A stretch of 64,000 nucleotides of DNA from Microbacterium arborescens (GTDB taxonomy: Bacteria > Actinomycetota > Actinomycetes > Actinomycetales > Microbacteriaceae). Each line of letters opens with the position of its first letter. The first letter of the stretch is position 1. Shown here piece by piece: positions 58,346-64,000 of the stretch. Both the position numbers and the translations under genes were made by a program. The DNA lies in NCBI RefSeq assembly GCF_030369635.1, contig NZ_CP128474.1:992001-1056000 (forward strand), given 5' to 3'. The notes beneath the pieces are model-generated. The model was not told the origin of the DNA. It did not search any database and worked only from the letters and a program-made list of their open reading frames with translations.

Positions 58346-59098
58346 GTGAGCGACGCCGAGCAGACCCCGACCAGTCCCGAGATCGAGTTCCGCAGCGATG
58401 TGACGGTCGAGCTCGTCCGCTCGAGCGCCGCCGACTCGGACGTGCTGTTCGCGGCCCGCGTGTCGACCCAGGGGGAGCAGACCCTGGATGCCGCCGCCGC
58501 CGGCACCGAGGCATCCGGCCGCGACCGCGGCCTGATCAACTACCTCATGCGCGACCGCCACGGCTCGCCCTTCGAGCACAACTCGATGACCTTCTACGTG
58601 CAGGCGCCGATCTTCGTCTTCCGCGAGTTCATGCGTCACCGCATGGCCTCCTACAACGAGGAGTCGGGTCGCTACCGCGAGCTGCGCCCGGTGTTCTACG
58701 TCCCCGGTCGTGAGCGCAACCTGAACCAGGTCGGCAAGCCCGGCGCGTACGAGTTCCTGCCCGGCACCGACGAGCAGTTCGCCGTGGTCGACGAGACCAC
58801 GCGGCAGGCTTCGATCCAGGCGTACGAGGCCTACCGGCGCATGCTCGAGGCCGGCGTCGCGCGTGAGGTCGCCCGCATCGTGCTGCCCCTGAACATCTAC
58901 TCGTCGATGTACGTCACCGTCAACGCGCGTTCGCTGATGAACTTCCTGTCGCTGCGCACCAAGGTCGAGGGAACGCACTTCCCGTCGTTCCCGCAGCGCG
59001 AGATCGAGATGTGCGCCGAGAAGATGGAGACCGTCTGGCGCGAGCTCATGCCGCTCACCCACGCGGCGTTCAACGCGAACGGGCGCGTCGCTCCCTGA
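58346..59098 (+). CDS. thyX: FAD-dependent thymidylate synthase
   Basis: ThyX methylates dUMP to dTMP using FADH2 and methylenetetrahydrofolate. The 250-residue product has the ThyX signature R-H-R-x-x-S-x-N in RHRMASYNEESGRYRE (residues 97-112), the family N-terminal segment (ARVSTQGEQTLDAA) and a conserved Arg/Ser region near MNFLSLRTK. It has no relation to ThyA. The GTG has a TAATCT box 6 nt upstream. It is followed by a Nudix gene on the other strand, then dapA. Confidence 0.95.
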   Translation: MSDAEQTPTSPEIEFRSDVTVELVRSSAADSDVLFAARVSTQGEQTLDAAAAGTEASGRDRGLINYLMRDRHGSPFEHNSMTFYVQAPIFVFREFMRHRMASYNEESGRYRELRPVFYVPGRERNLNQVGKPGAYEFLPGTDEQFAVVDETTRQASIQAYEAYRRMLEAGVAREVARIVLPLNIYSSMYVTVNARSLMNFLSLRTKVEGTHFPSFPQREIEMCAEKMETVWRELMPLTHAAFNANGRVAP

Positions 59099-59129
59099 CG
59101 CGCCGGGCTGCGGCGCCCTCCGGTCGGGC

Positions 59130-59669
59130 TCAGACGAATCGGCCCAGGATGACGCCCGCATAGGCGAGCGCGGCGACGGTCTCACCGTCGTCGATCCTGC
59201 CGTCGGCGACGTGACGCAGCGCGTCGGCGAAGGGAAGCCACACGACCCGTTCGATGCCCTCCTCGAGCTGAGACGAGGCGGCGTCCTCCGCCGGCCGCAG
59301 CCCGCGCGCGAGATAGACGTGCTCGGGCGCCACGGCGATGCCGTTGAGGGCGTTCATCCGGCCGATGGGCTGCCATAGGTCGGCCGTGAGGCCCGTCTCC
59401 TCGAGGAGTTCCCGCTTCGCGGCGACGAGCGGGTCCTCGCCGTCGCTCCCGCCCGCCGGGACCTCGAGCGAACGTCCGGTCGTATAGCGGTCGACCTCGA
59501 CGAAGCAGACCCGGTCGTGCTCGTCGACGGCCACGATGAAGACCGCCGGATGCCGCATCTCGACGACGCCGTAGATGCCGTCGCCCGCCGGCCCGGTCAC
59601 CTCGTCTTCGCGGACCGAGATCCAACGGTTCTCGTACGTCGTGCGGGTGCTCCGGGTCGTCCAAGCCAT
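59130..59669 (-). CDS. Nudix hydrolase (ADP-ribose pyrophosphatase-like)
   Basis: This 179-residue protein has the Nudix box within PAGGSDGEDPLVAAKRELLE and EETGL, one residue tighter in the glycine loop than the textbook motif but with the catalytic R-E-x-x-E-E core intact. The preceding FVEVDRYTTGRSLEVPAGG and the downstream NALNGIAVAPEHVYLARG segments fit ADP-ribose or nucleoside-sugar pyrophosphatases. The ATG at 59669 is fixed by TAGGGT 6 nt upstream. It lies between thyX and dapA on the other strand. Confidence 0.9.
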   Translation of the reverse strand: MAWTTRSTRTTYENRWISVREDEVTGPAGDGIYGVVEMRHPAVFIVAVDEHDRVCFVEVDRYTTGRSLEVPAGGSDGEDPLVAAKRELLEETGLTADLWQPIGRMNALNGIAVAPEHVYLARGLRPAEDAASSQLEEGIERVVWLPFADALRHVADGRIDDGETVAALAYAGVILGRFV

Positions 59670-59675
59670 GCCGCC

Positions 59676-59681
59676 ACCCTA
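59676..59681 (-). promoter_or_regulatory. -10 box of leaderless Nudix gene
   Basis: TAGGGT on the minus strand ends 6 nt before the ATG at 59669. Confidence 0.55.
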
Positions 59682-59790
59682 GAGCGCCGGGCGCCGGGCG
59701 CCGCGCCGCGCCGCCATCAGTGCCGCCCGACATGGGAACGTATCGGCGACCGGGCGTCGGCCCGTCGCCGCGTCGCAGAGGCGGAACCGA

Positions 59791-59796
59791 TACCCT
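59791..59796 (+). promoter_or_regulatory. -10 box of leaderless dapA
   Basis: TACCCT ends 6 nt before the dapA ATG at 59803. Confidence 0.55.
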
Positions 59797-59802
59797 GAGA
59801 CC

Positions 59803-60780
59803 ATGACGCACTCGGGCAATCCCTTCGGACAGGTCCTCGTCGCGCTGGTCACCCCGATGACCGCCGACGGTGAAGTCGACTGGCCCGCCGTCGAGAAGCA
59901 CATCGACGACGTCATCACCGCTGGTGCCGACGGCATCGTCGTCACCGGGACGACGGGGGAGACGAGCACGCTCACCGACCCCGAGAAGCTCCGCCTCGTC
60001 GAGGTCGGCAAGTCGGTTTCGGCCGGCCGCGCGAAGATCATCACCGGCGGCGGCTCGAACGAGACCGCGCACGCGATCGAGCTCTACAAGGCCAGCGAGA
60101 AGGCCGGGGCCGACGGCATCATGATCGTCACGCCGTACTACAACAAGCCCACCCAGGCCGGCATCCTGACGCACTTCCGCCTCGTCGCCGACGCGACCGA
60201 CCTGCCCGTCATCCTCTACGACATCCCGGGCCGCACCGGTGTTCCGATCAAGTACGAGACGATCCTCCGCCTCGCGAAGCATCCGAACATCCTGGCGGTG
60301 AAGGACGCGAAGGGTGACTTCAGCGAAGTCAGCCGCGTGCTCAACCAGACCGACCTCATGTACTTCTCCGGCGACGACGCCAACGTGCTGCCGCACCTGT
60401 CGATCGGTGCCAGTGGCCTCATCGGCGTGACGGCGAACATCACCGCGACTCCGTACCGCACGATCGTCGACGCGGTGAATCGAGGCGACCTCACGGCCGC
60501 GACCGAGGCGCACAAGAGCCTCGAGCCACTCGTCCGCGCGGTCATGACCCACGTGCCGGGCACCGTCAGTGCGAAGTACATCCTGCATGGCCTGGGACGC
60601 ATCTCGAGCCCGCGCGTGCGTCTGCCCCTCGTCGGCCCCGAAGAGTGGGAGGCCGCCATCATCGAGGACGAGCTCGCCCTCGTCTCGGGCGTTCCCGGCG
60701 CCGACTTCTCCAACTTCCGTCCCGACCGTAATGCCGCCGCCGGCGGTGCGCTGCCCAAGGTGCACGGGACGACCCGCTAG
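59803..60780 (+). CDS. dapA: 4-hydroxy-tetrahydrodipicolinate synthase
   Basis: DapA condenses pyruvate with aspartate semialdehyde, the first step of lysine/diaminopimelate synthesis. The 325-residue (beta/alpha)8 enzyme has the T-T-G-E loop (GTTGETSTL, residues about 49-57), the proton-relay Tyr in ILYDIPGRTG (Y139), the YYNKP segment (112-116) and the Schiff-base Lys167 in LAVKDAKGD. The C-terminal tail (about 20 residues, NFRPDRNAAAGG) is longer than usual. rnj follows 51 nt downstream. Confidence 0.96.
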   Translation: MTHSGNPFGQVLVALVTPMTADGEVDWPAVEKHIDDVITAGADGIVVTGTTGETSTLTDPEKLRLVEVGKSVSAGRAKIITGGGSNETAHAIELYKASEKAGADGIMIVTPYYNKPTQAGILTHFRLVADATDLPVILYDIPGRTGVPIKYETILRLAKHPNILAVKDAKGDFSEVSRVLNQTDLMYFSGDDANVLPHLSIGASGLIGVTANITATPYRTIVDAVNRGDLTAATEAHKSLEPLVRAVMTHVPGTVSAKYILHGLGRISSPRVRLPLVGPEEWEAAIIEDELALVSGVPGADFSNFRPDRNAAAGGALPKVHGTTR

Positions 60781-60831
60781 ACGAAAACGATGAGGATGCC
60801 GCATACACCGGCGTCCCGAGGAAGCGTGCCA

Positions 60832-62508
60832 ATGCCCACGAACGTCTTCAGCCCGCCCGCTCTCGAACCCGGAACGCTGCGGGTCTACCCGCTCGGCGGC
60901 CTCGGCGAGGTCGGTCGCAACATGACCGTCTTCGAGTACGAGGGCAAGCTCCTCGTGGTCGACTGCGGTGTGCTCTTCCCCGAGGAGCACCAGCCCGGTG
61001 TCGACCTGATCCTGCCCGACTTCGAGCCGATCAAGCACCGCCTCGACGACATCGTCGGCGTCGTGTTGACGCACGGTCACGAAGACCACATCGGAGCGGT
61101 TCCCTACCTGCTCAAGCTCAAGGGCGACATCCCCCTCATCGGCTCGGGCCTGACGCTCGCCCTCATCGAGGCGAAGCTCAAGGAGCACCGCATCCGTCCT
61201 TACACCCTCACCGTCGCCGAGGGACAAGAAGAGCAGGTCGGCCCGTTCGATCTCGAGTTCATCGCGGTGAACCACTCGATCCCCGACGCGCTCGCGGTCG
61301 CCGTCCGCACCCCCGCGGGACTCGTGCTCGCCACCGGCGATTTCAAGATGGACCAGCTGCCGCTCGACGGCCGCATCACCGATCTCCGCGCGTTCGCCCG
61401 ACTGGGCGAAGAGGGCGTCGACCTCTTCCTCGTCGATTCCACGAACGCGGATGTCCCCGGCTTCACGCCGACCGAGCGCGGGATCGGCCCCGTGCTCGAC
61501 CAGGTCATCAGCAAGTCGCCGCGCCGCGTCATCGTCGCGAGCTTCTCCAGCCACGTGCACCGCGTGCAGCAGGTCGTGGATGCCGCGGCCGCGAACGGTC
61601 GCCGCGTCGCCTTCCTCGGCCGCAGCATGGTGCGCAACATGACGATCGCCGAGAACCTCGGGTACCTGAACGTCCCCGACGGTGTGCTCATCGACTACAA
61701 GAAGGCCAAGGACCTGCCCGACGATCGCATCGTCTACATGTCCACGGGCTCGCAGGGCGAGCCGATGGCCGTGCTCTCGCGCATGGCCAACCTCGAGCAT
61801 GCGATCGAGCCCGGTCCCGGTGACACCGTCATCCTGGCCTCGAGTCAGATCCCCGGTAACGAGAACGCGATCTACCGCGTCATCGACGGGCTGACCAAGC
61901 TCGGCGCGAACGTCGTGCACAAGGGCAACGCGAAGGTGCACGTGTCGGGCCACGCCGCGGCGGGCGAGCTGCTGTACTGCTACAACATCCTCAAGCCCCG
62001 CAACGTGCTGCCCGTTCACGGTGAGTACCGCCACCTGATGGCCAACGCCAAGCTCGCGCAGGACACCGGTGTTCCGGAGGACCGCACGATCCTGGCGGAG
62101 AACGGCACCGTCGTCGACCTCAAGGACGGCGTCGCGGAGGTCGTGGGCCAGCTCGACATCGGCTTCGTGTACGTCGACGGCTCGACCGTGGGCGAGATCA
62201 CCGACGCCGACCTGAAGGACCGCCGGATCCTGGGTGAAGAAGGGTTCATCTCGGTCATCGTCGTCGTCGACGGCAAGACGGGACGAGTCGTGAGCGGCCC
62301 CGACATCCACGCGCGCGGTGTCGCGGAGGACGACAAGGTCTTCGAGGGCGTCAAGCCGAAGATCGCGGCGGCTCTCGCAGAGGCCGTGCAGTCGGGGACG
62401 CGCGACAACCACGCGCTGTCGCAGGTCGTCCGTCGCACGATCGGCCGCTGGGTGAACCAGTCGCTGCGCCGGCGCCCCATGATCGTCCCGGTCGTCATCG
62501 AGGCCTGA
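60832..62508 (+). CDS. rnj: Ribonuclease J
   Basis: RNase J is the beta-CASP metallo-beta-lactamase endo/5'-exoribonuclease of RNA decay. The 558-residue product has the metal site HGHEDHIGA (residues 81-89), the motif NHSIPDALAVAV, DxT/N region LVDSTNADVPGFTPTE, and the beta-CASP motifs in RSMVRNMTIAEN, STGSQGEPMAVLSR and the later segments (HKGNAKVHVSGHA, LPVHGEYRHL). The ATG at 60832 is favoured by GAGGAAG, as the upstream in-frame ATG at 60790 adds only 14 non-family residues. The thyX-dapA-rnj-ftsK order is common in actinobacteria. Confidence 0.96.
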   Translation: MPTNVFSPPALEPGTLRVYPLGGLGEVGRNMTVFEYEGKLLVVDCGVLFPEEHQPGVDLILPDFEPIKHRLDDIVGVVLTHGHEDHIGAVPYLLKLKGDIPLIGSGLTLALIEAKLKEHRIRPYTLTVAEGQEEQVGPFDLEFIAVNHSIPDALAVAVRTPAGLVLATGDFKMDQLPLDGRITDLRAFARLGEEGVDLFLVDSTNADVPGFTPTERGIGPVLDQVISKSPRRVIVASFSSHVHRVQQVVDAAAANGRRVAFLGRSMVRNMTIAENLGYLNVPDGVLIDYKKAKDLPDDRIVYMSTGSQGEPMAVLSRMANLEHAIEPGPGDTVILASSQIPGNENAIYRVIDGLTKLGANVVHKGNAKVHVSGHAAAGELLYCYNILKPRNVLPVHGEYRHLMANAKLAQDTGVPEDRTILAENGTVVDLKDGVAEVVGQLDIGFVYVDGSTVGEITDADLKDRRILGEEGFISVIVVVDGKTGRVVSGPDIHARGVAEDDKVFEGVKPKIAAALAEAVQSGTRDNHALSQVVRRTIGRWVNQSLRRRPMIVPVVIEA

Positions 62509-62544
62509 CCCGCGTCGTTCCGCGGTAATGGGGGAACCCCCGCG

Positions 62545-62550
62545 TACCGT
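62545..62550 (+). promoter_or_regulatory. -10 box of leaderless ftsK
   Basis: TACCGT ends exactly 6 nt before the ftsK ATG at 62557. The intervening GGAGGA is too close to act as Shine-Dalgarno. Confidence 0.55.
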
Positions 62551-62556
62551 GGAGGA

Positions 62557-64000
62557 ATGGCCAGGAGCACGAACGCGCCCTCCGGACGCCGCGCACCGGC
62601 GAAGACGTCGACCTCGCGCGCCCGCAAGAGCGAACCGACACCCAAGCGGTATGTCGATGAGTCCGAGCGGCCTCCGGTGATCGCGCGCGCATGGATGGGC
62701 CTCGCCCACGCCACCGGCGGCATGTTCCGCGCGTTCGGGCCCGAGACGCTCGAGAAGGATCAGCGCCGCGACGGGCTGCCGTTCCTGCTCGTCCTCCTCG
62801 CGATCGCGGGGGCGGCCGTCGAGTGGTTCATGATCGGAACCGAGGCCGGAACGCTCGTCAGCGCGTACACGGTCGGCTTCCTCATCGGTCGTGAGGCGTT
62901 CATCATGCCGGTCCTGCTGCTGTTCCTCGCGGGATGGCTGTTCCGGCATCCCGCGTCGGTCAACGACAACGGTCGCATCGGCATCGGGTTCGGGCTGTTC
63001 ATCCTCTCGGTGGCGGGGTTCTGCCACGTTCTCGGCGCGCGCCCCGAGCCGAAGGCCGGCGCGCTCGAGCTGAGCGCGTCCGGCGGGCTGTTCGGCTGGG
63101 CGGTGGGTGAACCGCTGACCATCCTCACCGTCTACGGGGCTGCGGCCGTCTTGGGTCTCGTCACGGTCCTCAGCATCCTCATCCTCACCAAGACCCCGCC
63201 GAACCGTATCGGCAGCCGCCTCGGCGACCTGTACGCCTGGATGTTCGGGGCGGAACGCCCCGTCGCAGATCCCGACGGCGAGGCCCCCACGGTGGCGTTC
63301 TCGCCGAAGAAGGGCAAGAAGGCGGCACCGTCGGCTGACGAGGATGCCGACGAGGGCGAGGACGCGTTGCCGTGGTGGCGTCGCAACAAGAGCGGTCGCG
63401 AAGAGGATCCCGACGACGGCAGCGCATCGCAAGACCTCACCGAGCTTCTCGGGCCTTCGGTCGCCGGCTCCGTCGCCGGTGGATTCGAGCAGGCTGTGGC
63501 CACGCCGCCGCCGCTTCCCGACGCGCCGACCGAGATCATCGACCCCTCCGTCATCGAGCGGGCGGCCACGGCCGCGCGTTCCGGGCGGCCGGCCGACACC
63601 GCGGTGCGCGACGACCACGACACCGGCGAGATCGAAGAGCTGCCCGGGCTCACGGGCCTCGGCGGCGACTTCCACGGGCAGCCCCCGGCTACGCCGTACC
63701 GGCTGCCCGCGGTGGCAGCCCTCGGCGCCGGCACCCCGGCGAAGACGCGGTCAGAAGCCAACGATGCGATCGTCCGAGCCATCACGGGCGTCTTCGAGCA
63801 GTTCTCGATCGATGCCAAGGTGACCGGATTCTCGCGCGGTCCGACAGTGACGCAGTACGAGATCGAGGTCGGGCCCGGCACCAAGGTCGAGAAGATCACG
63901 GCGCTGACGAACAACATCGCCTACGCCGTCGCCTCCAACGAGGTGCGCATCCTCGCCCCCATCCCCGGGAAGAGCGCCATCGGTGTCGAGATCCCGAACA
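62557..64000 (+). CDS. ftsK: DNA translocase FtsK, N-terminal part
   Basis: The gene continues past the right edge, with 481 residues present. The N-terminus is basic (STNAPSGRRAPAKTSTSRAR), followed by four hydrophobic helices (GLPFLLVLLAIAGAAVEWFM, REAFIMPVLLLFLAGWLF, IGFGLFILSVAGFCHVLG, ILTVYGAAAVLGLVTVLSIL) and a long acidic/Pro linker. From about residue 425 the conserved alpha/beta motor begins (ANDAIVRAITGVFEQFSIDA, GFSRGPTVTQYEIEVGPGTK, RILAPIPGKSAIGVEIPN). FtsK/SpoIIIE pumps chromosomes through the septum. The Walker A box lies beyond the window. Confidence 0.94.
   Translation, partial: MARSTNAPSGRRAPAKTSTSRARKSEPTPKRYVDESERPPVIARAWMGLAHATGGMFRAFGPETLEKDQRRDGLPFLLVLLAIAGAAVEWFMIGTEAGTLVSAYTVGFLIGREAFIMPVLLLFLAGWLFRHPASVNDNGRIGIGFGLFILSVAGFCHVLGARPEPKAGALELSASGGLFGWAVGEPLTILTVYGAAAVLGLVTVLSILILTKTPPNRIGSRLGDLYAWMFGAERPVADPDGEAPTVAFSPKKGKKAAPSADEDADEGEDALPWWRRNKSGREEDPDDGSASQDLTELLGPSVAGSVAGGFEQAVATPPPLPDAPTEIIDPSVIERAATAARSGRPADTAVRDDHDTGEIEELPGLTGLGGDFHGQPPATPYRLPAVAALGAGTPAKTRSEANDAIVRAITGVFEQFSIDAKVTGFSRGPTVTQYEIEVGPGTKVEKITALTNNIAYAVASNEVRILAPIPGKSAIGVEIPN

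Noticed and set aside
59182..63675. A minus-strand open frame of 1497 codons opposite the Nudix, dapA, rnj and ftsK genes
   Set aside because: High GC makes antisense frames of strongly biased genes open. The translation is Asp/Arg/Val-rich without family motifs, and the plus-strand genes are certain.
1..64000. CRISPR arrays, insertion sequences or prophage genes
   Set aside because: No regularly spaced repeats, transposase, integrase or phage structural genes were found on reading the window.

Overview
The window is chromosomal DNA of a high-GC actinobacterium, most probably a Microbacterium or close relative in the Microbacteriaceae. The evidence is about 70% GC with strong third-position GC bias, a DUF5302 small protein, the CE1758/CE1759-type luciferase-like monooxygenase and FMN reductase pair, sugar ABC transporters without their own ATPase, the order thyX, dapA, rnj, ftsK, and many TANNNT -10 boxes exactly 6 nt before start codons (leaderless mRNAs). 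I see no prophage, insertion sequence, integrase or CRISPR. This is a core-like region with some accessory sugar-uptake and cell-envelope genes.

Left part (1-8.6 kb): a truncated lactonase-fold beta-propeller gene, tRNA-Ser(GGA), a small lipoprotein, an HD-domain protein and a dicarboxylate/cation symporter. A MoxR ATPase, DUF58 protein and transglutaminase-like membrane protein form one operon on the minus strand, followed by the SRP 4.5S RNA.

Middle left (8.7-26.6 kb): pta-ackA (acetate/acetyl-phosphate); a beta-phosphoglucomutase-like HAD phosphatase with a GH65 disaccharide phosphorylase (phosphorolytic disaccharide use); an FMO-like flavoprotein; dnaX-recR; a prolyl-oligopeptidase-family peptidase; a PiT phosphate transporter with a small membrane partner; a metallophosphoesterase; aspartate ammonia-lyase; and a DUF4190-like membrane protein.

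Centre (26.6-39.3 kb): a complete sugar-utilisation cluster (binding protein, two permeases, GH3 glycosidase, LacI regulator) behind a mirrored pair of LacI-type operators. Then come a fumarylacetoacetase-family hydrolase, PrsW protease, FKBP isomerase, YceI protein, MFS exporter, rpsO and a 2OG-Fe(II) oxygenase.

Right part (39.3-64 kb): an acyltransferase-3 membrane protein; the two-component flavin monooxygenase; DedA; a fused GT4 glycosyltransferase-SGNH hydrolase; a CitA/CitB-like two-component system divergent from a DctA-type transporter; pnp with a TTG start and long leader; an aldo/keto reductase-fold protein with an abnormal catalytic tetrad; a histidine phosphatase followed in frame by a GrpB domain that has no start codon; a TauE/SafE permease; dapB; a TIGR01777 epimerase; OsmC; a thioredoxin-like protein; thyX; a Nudix hydrolase; dapA; rnj; and the 5' part of ftsK. 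DapB and DapA serve the lysine/diaminopimelate branch, and RNase J, PNPase and S15 serve RNA turnover and translation.

The most unusual signals are the TGA-separated phosphatase/GrpB frame, the degenerate aldo/keto reductase active site, the GT4-SGNH fusion, the repeated long palindromes at convergent gene ends, and the very regular leaderless promoter architecture. I found no coherent new multi-gene defence or mobile system.
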